Notes: generated from the letters alone by a model not told the origin. A DNA stretch of 64,000 bases from Cantharellus purpuraceus (GCA_025174535.1 JALBUN010000010.1:682001-746000); one strand, 5' to 3'. Counted from the stretch's first letter, positions 32,949-46,400 are shown. Made by a program: numbers and translations.

Positions 32949-35900
32949 CTAAGCTTCACTGTGCCTATTCTGCGGCTCTGAAATGTGTCCAATACCACGT
33001 GTTGGGTTCCTGCCAGCTGTCCAATCAAAGAGGACCTGTTTGGGAGGTTCTGTGAAGTTCTCAAAGTGTCTGAAGGGAAGAGCCGCATAGGTGGCTGCCG
33101 AGATACGCCTTGGGGCTTCAGGATTTTCCCGATGGAAGTCTGCAATGCACCTTCTAGCCCCACTGGCATCCTTAGCTGGGATCCAGAGGTCGTCAGCAGC
33201 TCCATAGCCCTTCCAACGCACCAGGTATTCCAGTCTTCCTCGGAAAACTCTGCTGTCAAGGATCTTCTCAACTTCGTATTCCTGTACTCCATCTCGAATG
33301 ACTGGAGGTGGTGGAGGAGATGACTGGCGTTCAGGGATGGGATTCTTTTCATAAGGACGGAGTAAGACAACAGAGAACACTGGATGAGTGCGGCCAAAGA
33401 TTGGGGGAAGTTGTAGGCCATAGGCATTTCGTGAGACCACCTTATTAATCACATACAGTCCTAACCATTTGTGATCAAGTTTCTTGGTTGGACAGGTGGT
33501 GGTGATATTTTGTGCATTGAGCCAGACCTTGTCACCAAGTTTGTATACTGGGGCTGCTTGCCGATGGGCATCATAGAATCGTGCCATATCATCTGCTGCC
33601 TTTTCCAGGGCGGAGCGAGCCTCAGTGGTGGCCGTCTCCATACGCTCAGTGAATTCTTCCAGTGCTTCAAGTCATGTCTCTCGGATTGGCTCTAGCCCAA
33701 GCCTTGGGTGTTGGCCTGTATCAAGCATGAAGGGGGTTGATTGCGTGGAGGAGTGGATGCAGTTGTTGTATGTGAATTCGGCAAGAGGAACCCACTCAAT
33801 CCAGTCATCCTGGCGCTGATTGATGAAAAGCCTCAAGTATTGTTCAATTTCTTGATTGACCCTTTCCGTCTGACCATTGGTTTGTGGATGATATGCTGTG
33901 GATGCTGCAACCTTGATCCCCAAAAGCTTATTGAGCTCGCGCATAAATTGAGAGACAAACTGGGTGCCACGGTCACTGATGATCTCCTCAGGAAGGCCGT
34001 GGTGTTTCCACACATGGTCTCAGAAAAGTCGTGCAACTCCTATGGAGTTGATGTCAGAGGTGGTAGGGATAACATGTGCTCATTTGGAAAGACGGTCCAC
34101 AACGACAAGGAGTGCATCATAGCCATGGCTGATGGGTAGTTCTACAATAAGGTCAACAGATATCACTTGCCATCTCCGATCTGGGACATGATTAGGCAGG
34201 AGTTTACCCATAGGAGGAGCAGGAAAAGTTTTTGTCCGATTGCAGAGATCACATCCCTTGACATATTTGGCAATGTATCGTCCAAATCCAGGCCACCAGT
34301 AGCTGCGGGATACAAGTTCTGTTGTTCTCCAGCGACCAGGGTGACCTGTAATGTGAGTATCGTGGTGTGCCCTTACAATGTCATGGTGCAATTTTGGGTC
34401 AAGAGGGACATATACCTTGCCACGATAGAGGATGAGTCCATTCTCCTCAGTCCATTCCTGTCCTCATAAATTCCGAGAGGGACCAAGTTCCTTAAGAGCC
34501 TTTACAACCTTTTCATCTCTGTTGGTGCAGTTCCACACATGTTCCAGGAATATGTCTCCTTCTCCTGTGATCATTTGAGCTTCTGGCCCTGGATAGGTGG
34601 ATGTCGCATCGATGTGGAACAGCTCAGGGCCAAGAAGAACCTGGTTCTGGTTATCTTCCTCCCCCCACTTATGATCTACACGTCGTGAGAGGGCATCAGG
34701 TTTGGCTGAATGTCGTCCAGGACGGTGGATCAGTTCAAAGTCAAAATGAGAAAGGTATAGTGACCAGCGAGCTTGTTGACGATTGAGATTCTGAGCTGTA
34801 TGGAAATATGTGAGGTTTTGATGGTCATTAAGGATTTCAATCTTGTATTTGGTCCCTTCCAAGATGTGGCACCATTCTTCTAGTCCATGGATGACTGAGA
34901 GCAATTCCTTATCATGGATGGCATAGTTGCGCTCTGCATCTGAAAGGCTCTTGGATACAAAACCTACCGGCCTCCATTTCTCATCATCACAGAGTTGAGA
35001 TAGAACAGCACCTGTTGCATATGCTGAAGCATCTGTCTCTAGTCGAAAATGCTTGGTTTGATCTGGGAGGACAAGGATTGGAGTTGACGTGACAAGCTGC
35101 TTGAGTTTATCAAAGGCTTCTTGTTCTGGGCCATCAGGTATCCAGGACCACTGTGTATCTGCCTTTGTTAACCAATTCAGAGGCTTTGCAATATGTGAGA
35201 AGTCCTCAATGAAGCGACGATAGAAATTGATGAAACCCAGGAAGGATTTGACTTCTGTCACATTGCGCGGTGTGGGCCAGTCTCTGACTCCGGCCACCTT
35301 AACTGGGTCCATAGCTACCTGTCCCTGTGAGAGAATCAATCCAAGATAATCTACCTTCTGTTGCGAGAAAAGGCATTTCTCTGGTTTGAGGTACAGGTGG
35401 TTGGCCCGAAGAATTTCAAGGACAGATTGCACGATCGTGTGGTGTTGTTCTAGAGATTCAGTGAAAATGAGGATGTCGTCCATGAACACTACCATAGTGC
35501 CATCATCAATGAGCTCCTTGAAAATGCCATTCATCATCGTCTGAAAGGTTGCTGGGCTGTTTGTGAGACCAAAGAACATGACCAGGGGTTCAAATAGACC
35601 ACGATTGGTTCGAAAGGCTGCCTTCCACTCATCGCCCTCTTTAATACGCACATTGTTATATCCCCATCGGATGTCAAGCTTGGTAAAGTACTTGGCATTG
35701 GCTGCGGCAATTTTATTCATGATGTCTGGTACCAGGGGTAGTGGGTAGGTGTTCTTGATTGTGATATCATTCAGCTTGCGGTAGTCTTGCACAAAACGAA
35801 GATTACCGTCCTTCTTCTTCACAAAAAAGACAGGGGATGCCATGGGTGACTTGGAAGGACGTATACGATGATTCCGTAGGTTCTCCTCAAGGAATGCATC

Positions 35901-36237
35901 CAACTCCTTCTGCTCATTTGGGGACATTGGATAGACCTTTGTGCTGAAGGGTTGCGCTCCTGGAGTGAGTTCAATAGCGTGGTCCCACAGTTTTTGAGGT
36001 GGAAGTTGGTCAAAGGACTCCTTTGCAAAAACATCCTTAAATCCCAAGTACGCCTTTGGGACAATCTCCTCAAAGGTTTTGACTGGAGTAGATTCTGCAG
36101 CCTTCTGTGCGAGCTGTTGAGAAACTGTTGAACCAGCGTAGATATTCTCCAAGTCTTCTTCTACAAAGATAACAAATGTTCGGTCTCCCTCATATTGGGG
36201 TTGCCTGTGTGAGTTCTTGCCATTTGAAGGAGTTGTA
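32949..36237 (-). pseudogene. Gypsy pol: reverse transcriptase, RNase H, integrase, chromodomain (inverted)
   Basis: Minus strand from 36237: reverse transcriptase with KKKDGNLRFVQDYRKLND, FGLTNSPATFQTMMN and catalytic VVFMDDILIF (about 35500); RNase H with LETDASAYATGAVLSQ; integrase with the HHCC zinc finger (HHDIVRAHHDTHITGHPG ... CDLCNRTK), a core containing SDRGTQFVSQF and PQTNGQTERVNQEIEQYLR; then a C-terminal chromodomain (EYLVRWKGYGAADDLWIP, about 33220-33160) and a stop at 32949. TGA stops lie near 34464, 34080, 34018 and 33672, each where Arg is expected. Chromodomains steer chromovirus integration to marked chromatin. Its protease and gag lie on the other strand at 29409-31158. Confidence 0.95.
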
Positions 36238-37159
36238 CCAAAGCAGGAATATCACTACTTCGAGTGCAATCAAGTACAGTTACACAACTGTAAAAGATCC
36301 TTGAACTGGTAATCAACAGTTACTGAGATAGAGGATGACACTGTATGTCACTCTAGTCACACTGGTGTGCAGAAGATGGGTAGAATATGATGGATATGTT
36401 TCTATTTCAGAGGCAGAATGGCCTCCTTATATATTGTATTTACAGGGGCTGAGTAATGCTTCTGGAATATTCTACCTATTAATAGATGGAAACTACTGGA
36501 AGGTTGTGGAAGGTGGAAGAAAGGGGTAGAATATTCCAAGCCAATCACAGGTTCTGATCACTGGACTAACACTGATCAGGAGCTGAATAATGGTTCTGGA
36601 AAGTTCTATCTAATAATAGAGGGAAACAGCTAGAATGTTATGGAAAGGGGTAAAATATTCCAAGGCAATCACCTGATTTGATCACCCATCAGCTGATCTG
36701 ATCCCTGAACTAGGCACTGATCAGGCAAAAAGAAGAGTGTCCACCCTGTTTTCTGCACTGGTTTGGACAGCCATGGATAGCCACATGTCATGTGATGATC
36801 TGCATGGAAAATAGTGCCCTGAGAGGCTGTGGTTGTCAAGTTAGAGAATATTTATTGATCAGAGACATCTGAGCTTGAATTCAGGCCAAATGCCTGGTCC
36901 AAAGGTGGATAGCCGGCTGTGTGAAGGTTTGTGGGCGCCTATGGGTCCACAACTGTAGCACAGCAGAAATAAATGATTCTGGGCTGAGTTCTGCATGGAA
37001 TATTCCCAAAAAAATATGGAAAAATAGAGAATATTTGAATAAGTCCTTTCCAGGTACAAGCATCAAATATATGCTGATATTTAGGAATGGAAAAGCAAAG
37101 AATAGCACATTGGTGCTGCATAAATGGAATTTGATAGGGAAAAGGAGGTTCCCATACAA
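36238..37159 (-). mobile_element. Larger fragment of the split solo LTR
   Basis: Starts at CCAAAGCAGG, about position 513 of the 1431-bp LTR counted from its TGTTTTGG end, and closes TTCCCATACA. AGCAC follows (37160-37164). It belongs to the subfamily with heat-shock-type motifs (TTCTGGAATATTC at about 36466, TTCTGGAAAGTTC at about 36595). Confidence 0.93.
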
Positions 37160-37227
37160 GCACCTAGTTGACAAGTAGTATGCTTTCACGATGTGCTCCC
37201 ATTGATGACTAACAATCTTGTTCAGGT

Positions 37228-37407
37228 TTGACTGTTTTCAAGAAAAGCTATCATATTACAATCAATGATTTGTTTGACTGGTCTGTGGAAGGTTGGGACA
37301 TGTTTTGGGACACAGGGAAGAAGCATTATCACAACGAGATGGTCTTCTATGAGTTACTGTCTCAGGTGAATGCTCAGGATGAGTCTACCAATACAGGGAG
37401 ATATTAG
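37228..37407 (+). other. Open frame of about 59 codons, possibly a 3' exon remnant
   Basis: Preceded by a TTGTTCAG acceptor-like sequence, it reads NDLFDWSVEGWDMFWDTGKK and ends at TAG 37405. The aromatic-rich composition is not random-looking, but I do not recognise a family. It lies just past the target site of the split LTR and may be part of the same older gene or element as the short frame at 21249. Confidence 0.35.
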
Positions 37408-38410
37408 GAATGGCTCTAGGGAAGGCTCATCATCTCCTGATAGGCTAGATCTAACCAACTAGACATTACTGTCAATATTATCCATTAAAATTATATTTCT
37501 AGTGGTTTGGACATTTTGACCCGTCCAACCCTGGGTCGGACACGGTCATTTCAATTTTGAAACCATCGTCTCCGACCCAAAAGCTAATAACCCGGGTCGG
37601 TAACAACACTGTTCGCACCCACTCTTTTCGCGTTCCCATAATTGGCTTTCATTTTTACTTTCATGTACTCACTTCCGCCGGCTTGAGCACGGCCCGGGCT
37701 CCTGTCCAGTCGAGCAAGAAAGTGGTGGCGACAGCATCTATACGATTTGCTTGCCCAACTCACGCACGAACGAGAAAGAGCAACGCTTCGGCGGAGTTTT
37801 CGTTTTTTTCCCTCAGTTGTCTGTCAAACAACTGAGAGAATCATTTGCTCTTAATAACCTATTGTATCATTACTTACAACCAAATGTAGCCTGACGTATA
37901 ACAGGTAATACACTCATAGTTGTCTATCAAACAACTGAGCCTGACACAGTACAGACCTCAATACTGGGCACGCAGCGCCGGTGTGTGGATTAACGGTGTC
38001 TGCGTTCACACAGGAGCAAGGCGTGTGAAGTTCACGCGCCCCACGCCCCGCATGTGTACGTGGATGCCCGATGCCATCGGCTTTCACAACCCCACCCATT
38101 GCACCCCATCCAGCCGCCAAGCTCAAAAACGAACATAGATCAAAATGATGTTGTCAAAGCTTCAGATCCGTGGGAGTGTTGAACGACAGTTTGACGCTCT
38201 TAGGATCATTGCTGTGTCTCTTATACATGACACAGCCCGAAACAGCCAACGCAGATTCTCGTTGATTTCGTCTGCGGTGATTTCGATGGCGAAGAATAGA
38301 TACTATGAGGTCTTCGTCCCAATTCTTCCCAGGAATCATACCAATCAAGCACTCTCTAATCGGGCGACTGATTCGAAATAATATAAAGCACACACATCCA
38401 CGATCTCTAA
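37408..38410. other. Intergenic with two copies of a short hairpin
   Basis: The hairpin TCAGTTGT-x7-ACAACTGA occurs near 37814-37838 and again, shortened to AGTTGT-x7-ACAACT, near 37919-37938. GGGTCGG-type motifs recur at 37520-37600. No gene is supported. Confidence 0.45.
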
Positions 38411-40401
38411 ATGCCGCGCACTCGCATCTTGAATGGCCCTCATGTCGCTGTCAGACATCAACTCAAGTACCCATCCCATGTCGCCACCTATGCCAGGAGC
38501 GCCACCGCTTTCGGCTTTGATTCAAGCAGCTACTCATCTGTACGTGCACGTTTGGTATTCTGCATTTGTTTCGTATATTGGCATATTTTAGCTGCATTCG
38601 AGTATATGCGCTCAAATACCTCTAGGCAAGCATCAAAATATTTTTTGGTTGCGGCATACGTCATGCTGCTTTATGATCACTGTGTACTTTTTCCGAGCCA
38701 TTGGTCGTCTTTTATTGCAACGTACTCCTCATACGCTTGCTGATTGACCAGTGATCACATTTGGTGATGAGGTAAAATGCCAGAGCCTCACTCCTTGCAG
38801 CTTTTTCTCACTGACATAATATCTAGATCGAGCGAGTATGGAAACAGCCGTGGTCTGGAACAACCATCCTATTCGCCCTGAATAGATACGTGACACTACT
38901 GCAACGGCCAATCGTCGTCACAGCCTTTACTTCCTCTGCGTGGTCAAGAAACGTAGGCATATGCGTTGATATAGAGTCCTCAAGCTTACGTTTTTAATTG
39001 CAGGTGTATGTTCTGATACTGAATTTGTCATTGGCTATCAACCTAATATCCCATACAACTAAAGGCCAGCGTGCGAGCATTTTGTTCGTTTCGAAGGTGG
39101 TTCGACTCTTGTATTAGTAGCCAGTTAGTGACATCATCTTCTGCTGTGTTCGTGGTAACTCATTGTTAATCTAGTCTGCGAAAGTAAGTTCTCCTTCTCA
39201 CACCCATCATCACAGCACTGTGGTGCTCAATATCTAAGTAATTGGGTGTTCTCAATGTCTCAACTCACTTCAATCCGCAGTTATCATGATGTTGCGTGTC
39301 TATGCTGTCTGGCGTAAGGATAGGCGTATCCTTGCCATTATGGCCTTTTTCTTGCTCATTCAGATCGCACTATGTGGAATGGCGTTAGGGTTTGGAAAAC
39401 GTATGCTTAAGTGTCACCATGGCTCCACACAAATGCTGACACAGGTCATACCTTTTTAAAGGTGTCCCTTTTCCTCCCATTTTCGTAGGATGTATTCTCA
39501 CTGGTGCCAATAACCTCTGGAGTACGTAGTGCATCATATGGGTTTGATGTCAGTCTAACCTTTCTCATCAGGCCCATTCTGGATTATGCCCTTGATAACA
39601 GATACGGTGGTCTTCCTTCTGACGCTTTTGCGCGTCATACGGTGCTCTGAAGACAGTAGAAATATGCCGTATGTACCAATCCATGTTCTGTCCTCTTCTT
39701 TCAGTGTCCATAGCTAGAGCTAAGATCGCTTGCCGTCTAATCAAATCAATGGGTTGTGCAGATGCTGATTGGTATCATTGACTGGGCAGGCTTTTCCGAC
39801 TTCTCGTTCGTGATGGTGCTCTCTATTTTTTTTTGTATCTTCAGTGCGAACTTGCTCAATGTCATAATGTTCTTGGTACGTCGCTACCTGCAGCAGTCGG
39901 CGCCCATATAACCTAGAGCCCAGTTTTGACACATCTTTCTGAAATAGACTGCTACAGAAGACCTAAAAGCAATTGGTGCAGGGTACGTCCATATTACTTT
40001 TGGGTCATCAATCATAAACTCTAAGTTTTATTCCGGCTAGATTCTCCCAGATGCTCACCAGTGTCATGGTCTCTCGCCTCGTTCTCAACTTGCGTAATGC
40101 CCGTAACGAGTTCGCAGGTACAGGTCGAATTCTAGGGTCACACATTGTTGGGATTGGAAGTTGGGCCACTGTCAACCCAGAAGGAACAAAGAGAAGGAGC
40201 AGGCTCGACACTATGTTTGGAGCTCTTAGTGAAAAACCATCTGAATCTATGGACTATGCTGATGATAGCTCGGCCACCCGGGGCAATCTTAATCCGCCAA
40301 CTCCTCACACAGGCGACGCGATTGCCTTGACGAGCATTCATGCAGGATCTAGACACCTAGGCGAGTCTCCTAGGTGGCGGAGTCCAAGGAATCACCCATA
40401 A
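38411..40401 (+). CDS. DUF6533-type seven-helix membrane protein
   Basis: Exon pieces read KYFLVAAYVMLLYDH (about 38640), then after an intron VWKQPWSGTTILFALNRYV and ITAFTSSAW-like sequence (38830-38950), MLRVYAVWRKDRRILAIMAF (about 39290), FWIMPLITDTVVFLLTLLRV (about 39580), IIDWAGFSDFSFVMVLSIFF (about 39770), and SRLVLNLRNARNEFAGTG (about 40070) with a polar tail ending at 40401. YDHL...W....W...LFxLNRY is the hallmark of the DUF6533 domain, common in multicopy basidiomycete membrane proteins of unknown function, predicted to have about seven helices. Six or more short introns are needed. The N-terminal exon and the start at 38411 are uncertain. Confidence 0.78.
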
Positions 40402-43400
40402 ACCGCTACTTTCTGGATGTCATGTCAGGTGTAACATCATTATGAGCAGTCGTTTGATTTTGTTTTTATATATCCAAACGTCTACTGCCTCTAGTCAGTT
40501 CGATGCAGCTTTGGTGCCTGTTACTATATTTGTGAAACCACAGTGGCCCAGGCTAGGCGATGAAAAGCAGCATGTTTCCACGAGTTGCATGCACATCAGT
40601 CATATACTTACACTGAATGGCGAATCCGAAATAACCTTGTAGAGTTCGATTTAGGGGGAGAGAGAGGCAGAGAGAGGAAGTCGTGTGCGAAGGGAGACGG
40701 AGACGGAGACGGAGACGGAGACAGAAAAAGAGGGAAGAGAAGGAGAAAGAGAGCAAGGAGAGCAAGAGTAAGTTGGAAGAGGGGCGGAGAAAAGGTGCGC
40801 TGGCGCGAGAGAAGGGCAACTTAGTCAAGTGCAATGGTAACCAGCACTGGCACTACAGCTACATGCAAGGCTTACAGTGCCTCACATTAGGAGAGCTGGG
40901 TGCCACCAGTTCACTGCTAAATCAACAGACAATGAAACTCTATACCGTCAATCCAATTCTATGATTGATAATCGTACCGCTTTAACATTTCCACAGCTCT
41001 TCGGGACAGGTAAGATGTATAAACCTTGTTCCAAATGACATTCATCTGGTAGTATAGACCTGAAATGAGCGGATTTAACAAGTTGGTGTTGTCGTGCTGA
41101 TCACGGTGTCTGCCAAGAACGCTGCACCCAAAGATCATCCAGTAATGAAACTGACAACCTACAAAAGACGCTGGCCTATGGTATGCAAACAAATCAACAA
41201 CCAAGATTCAGCCTAGAAGAGACAAACACACCAGGCCATTGGTTAGATATTGCGTGTCGAAGCAACGGGGCGTATGGCACCACCACACTCGACGCATGCG
41301 CTGTGGTCAACCTAGATGATGCCTGCTTTGTTAGATATCCTCAGTGAGAAACCGCAGGCTATGGCACCAGCCCTGAGAGTTGGCATGTTCTTTAATCTTC
41401 AGGTTCTCTGCATAACGAAACAAAAAATTTCTCGCTGCTGGCACTGTGGGGGCCCGTGGCGATGACACAATCGAGTTATTTACTGTTAATAGCAAGCGTG
41501 AAACGCCCTCCCTTTAATCAAGCGTAGGGTTACCCTTATGGGGGGTCCCGCTCTTGTGAAGACTATCCAGGACCAACAACGCACGATAAACATGGGCCCT
41601 AGTAGACTAGTGAATGTATGCCTCACTCACCTCGGTGCCATTCTTCACACGCTCTCCCTCCTTGTATGATTAACGTTAATGTCATATGGACGGTATGAGA
41701 ACCACATCAGGGGAACATCCACGCTGCCAGTGCTGGCCAATGGCTTCGTCGCCGAACGGATTATGGTGATGCACACACGCGGACAGTTATTCAAGCATGT
41801 TCCCGAAGGCAGTTTCGGAGACGTAGTTGCCTGTGGGTCCAATCGCTATTTCCGAGTCAGGGTCAGCACTCACTGCTGAGAAAGTCATGCAAGACCACCT
41901 CCAGCAACCTCGGGGTCACTATGGATATGAAAGGGGAGCTAAGCGCGCATTTGACGCTACCCCGAGTTCATGGTCCATTTAAGTGAACGTACCTCAAATT
42001 CATCGCTGCACAACCTATGATTATCTAATCAATATTGTTCTTCATCGTGTTCTGTGTCCTTCTTTTCTTCCGGAGGTACACCGACGCTAACTATCCTCAT
42101 TGTGAGCGGCGGGTTGTGTGAAAGTATGGTAGCTCTACCTACCTCGGCACCTCAGTGTCAAGCTAAGGATTTAACGATACTAGTACTTCAATGCATCCTA
42201 AGGCACCGCTATGCCTATCGTGCTGACTAGAGCTGGGATATTTACGATCAGCGTCTACGCTATGAACCTCCCGTTACCTGAATGACCGCTTACTCCCCAA
42301 GACGTCCGTCATGCCTGCCGACACACGGGATTAAAAAACGATAGCCTGAAATGCTAGATTACAGTCGCCACAGAATCGGCATTGCTAAAAGATACCGACG
42401 TAGCAGTCGCAAAAGATCAATAGCCGTTGACTCACCCTTACTGAACCATAACGGGATAGTGACATTCACAGGCCTCCGACCGCTGCAGTACATTCGGCTT
42501 TCTACCTGGATCACTCGCCAATTTCTTCCCTGAGCCCACTGGTGAGCTTTTCTTACAGAACAGTAATCCAAATACCGGCTTTTAGACAACACCTATCAGC
42601 GCTGTGATCCACCATCAAGTCTTCATTAATTTAGGTTTGACACGGTGCAGACCGAATTGTTATACTCCCACCACTCTTGCGCAGTACAGATAATCACTAC
42701 CTGGTCGGTGCATGGGTGGCCGACTAAGTTGGAGCCACAAAATGGAGCTACGGGACTTATTTGGCAGCCTACATGTGAAACCAATACGAGTATGCTAAGA
42801 TAAGAGTGGACTCATACACCACCCTGCCTTCACGCATTGGTACGGTTTTAGAAAGTTATATATAGATAAGACTTGCAGAATTTACTTAATGTGCCACATA
42901 CAGAAGGCGGAGGAACGATTGCTGGGCCAGAAGCCTCTCATCATTTACAAATGGGAGGAAGAGCTCTCAGGCGCTTGAATACGGAATCTTGACGCCCATA
43001 GGAGGCGCCCGGTAATTGACACGGCTGTAGGCGCCTGCTGTTTGGAAGATAAAAGGAACAAGTAAACCCTAGAAGCATTACAGATTGCAGGGAACGCGAG
43101 ATATATAGGAAGGGGTGTTGTGTTCCGCTATACGACATGATATCAGGAGATACGAACCGCCATCATGGTCCCTTCTCCCAAAGACGCCGGCACCAAGTCA
43201 GTATTCACGGCATCACATCAACAAATTCGGTGATCACAGTGATGTTTCCCTGGCAGTGAGTGTTTATGTCGGAATTAAAAATGTCAGTTACCACCGCGAA
43301 AGCGGATAAAAAAAAACACTGCGGCAAACAAACCTAGGAGAGCCGCGAGAAGCACGCAGGGGGGTTTATTGTGCCTGCCGGATGCGTCGCAACCTAGGGG

Positions 43401-46400
43401 CGCGCATACTAAAGTTACGCATGATGATAATACCGTACATGTACAGGGATCCACTGATCGAGTCCGGAACATGTGCGGCGCTACTGGACTGATTCCAATT
43501 GTACGAGAATAATTTTTGACAGGTGAGTTGGAGGTTTCTTTGTTACCGGCGTCCCGGGATCCTCCATACAGCCCGTCCATGCTTTGCCCAATTCACCCGC
43601 ATGTCAGCGGGATCATAGTCGCGCCTCCAAAGGACCAGCATGTCAGATCGATTCGGGGTGAGACACAAAATATTTTGAACATCAGTCTTGTACGGATGGT
43701 TAATAGAGCTAGAGCCCCGCGCTCAGTGGGGGTCCGAGCTCGATGCCCAGCATGGGTGGCCATGACAATAGATTGGCTGTACTCCCACCAGCGGTAATAA
43801 CGGTAAAGAATTCCCAGCAACCAAGGGGCCGCATGCTGGGCGCTCGATTCGCCTCGAGTCCGCTCTGTGGAAGGATGAGTCCTGAACCAAATCGTCTCTG
43901 CACGAAGGGTCATCCACGGGTATCATGTTGACCCCTACCATTCAGCGGCTCCGGCAACTCAATGAAGGCCGTATCAGCTGGATGCGAGTTGGATGGTTTC
44001 ACGGTGAGATCCCTGAGCAAGGATACACCACCAGCAATGAGTAGGAATGCCGCACCATCATTTTTGATGAAGTCTGAGAAGATCAGGGACACTGACCGGT
44101 ATAGCCGGCAGCCATTTGACCGGGAAGACAACGCCACCCGCGCGTATGGGACCACTGAGGAATAAAAGGAAGCGCCTGAATGTACGATAAGGCTTCACTC
44201 TGCCCAGTGCTGCGTGGGAGTGTGGATGGTTGGTTCTCTTATGCGTGTGTCCCGACTCGAAAGCCGGCAGAAGAGACAGGCGCCTGTCTGCGCTACTTGC
44301 AGGCCAAACAAGGCCGGATGCTACACGGCACGTCATTCATCGAATATATTGAGGATGATCGGCCCAAATATTACGATTTTCCACCGTACCCAGTGTGGCT
44401 GAGCTGCGGGGGGGGCTTCGGTGGACGAACATCATCAAATTCGCAGATAGAACGGAGATCACTCTTGGGGCAAAACGCTGCAATCGCCCCTCCGAAACTG
44501 CCGGGGTCCTGCTGGGAGGATACAGTCTGGTACAGTGGCGACATTCCGTTGCCATCGGGATTTTTGCTGCATACGTTCGGGAAGCGAGCTGGCTGTGAGT
44601 GGATAAGGGCCCGAGAGGCAAGGTGCGCAATGACGCGCTGGGTTGCAGGTTGTAGCAGGCCCAGGCATGCGTATGCAAACTATGCTTGACAATGCTCCTG
44701 AAACAAGACGATCGTGTAGAGAAAAAAACAAAGAAGGACCGACCTGGATAAGGGACTAAAAACGTTACCCCGGGCGGGATATGCAATATCCATTTCGGCA
44801 CCTAAATGGTGAGAACATCTCCGAGACACCTCGATCCTCCGGCAAGTGGACCTTTAAGGAGTAGGGGCCGTCTCACTTTAGGTAATCCGGGATAGACGGA
44901 CATTTTGGTATTTGAGATGACCGATGAGCCTAACCGCTCCATGGTGCCGAGGGACAGGGTGACGGTTTTATGGTTTCGTGTGAGCTATATTTATCCCTCT
45001 GCCTTCATTTCGGATGAAGTTGCGGGCTGGAGGTGGGGAAGGGAAGATGATGAAATTGGCGCTTTGTGGAGGATATATCCTTGGTGAAAACACCGGGGAA
45101 GTCGAAACTCGGGATACACTGGCGGTGACCAATTATTTTTGTCCTCCTTATTTGGTTGCCGGGAAGAGGGAGGAGGGAGACGTTTCAGACGACAAAGATA
45201 GCAAGGCCCCTGCGAGCGCATATGCAGATACTGGCGGCCGTCCCACGACCCCCTCCCCTAAACACCTGCGCTGTTAAAGCAATGGCGTCGATCACAGAGT
45301 GTATTGCGCAGCCTCGTAATACCAGCAGACAGCCCGTAGATGTATTGTCCGTGTTATCCGCATGATAGCAGCCCTGCGGCGGTCCACCCCCCAAATCGAC
45401 CAACGCGAGTCATCCATGACTCCACCAATCGACAATGTCTTACGATGCCCGGAGGCACGGCCATCAGGCAGAAAGATCTACACCCATATATGGAGATATA
45501 TATGAACTTGTGCAGCGCGGCCCCGGCCAGGGGTGAGGGCGCGGCGAACGGAGAGCGGAGCAGTGTGCCTTGTGCGCACGGCGTATGTGCCAAGTGTGTC
45601 CGGTGGGTAGCGGAGGTCCGTGTGCATCGGGGTTGTCTCGCGCGTCGTCAGTCGTGTGGGAAAGAGGGCCCAGGGAATCAAATGACGGGCGTCGGCGTCA
45701 CGACTATTATAACCGTAAATTGCAGCAATGAACGAGGCGAGATACACCCACTGAAACGGTCATATGACTGCGCAGACTCGGTCATGGAAGATTGCTTCAG
45801 CGTCCGCAGGCGTGTGGGCATCCCATGTCTTGCTTGAACCAAGACACCAACGCGGGATATGGACATGGATCTGGTGGGGATCGATCTGAACGGGGTGTGG
45901 GGATCTGTGCCCCCCGCATCCGCGATCTGGAAGCCGAGCGGAAACGGGTGGGGATCATCATGACGTGTGACGGCGCGGCGCGCTGCGTGCGTGTGGTCGA
46001 GCGAGACCGTCCATCCGAACAGCGAGCCCAGCCCCCTCGCTCACACATTCTTCACGCCCTCACTCCACTCCCTCCTCCACGCACCCGCGGAGCCAGCCGA
46101 CCGGAGCGACCGAACAGCAGCAATAGCACCGATCACACCACTCAGCTATGGCCAGGAACCTGCACTGCATAAAGCCATATGCATGTACATGTATCACATA
46201 CCACTGACTGATATATCCCACCCCTCACACCGACGGAGGGAACGGGATCGGTCAGTCTGTGTTTGGGTATCTGCTTCCGCATCCGCTCCAGTCGAAATCT
46301 GGCGGATCTGTATCTGGTGTGGAGATGGGAGGTGTGCTGTACTCCGAGGAGGACGGCGCAGCCCTCCCCAGTCACTTACGGCCAGGGCGTGGGTCGTGCA

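Noticed and set aside
44180..44689. 169-codon plus-strand frame
   Set aside because: No motif and no splice-consistent neighbours; overlapping frames on the other strand are equally long.
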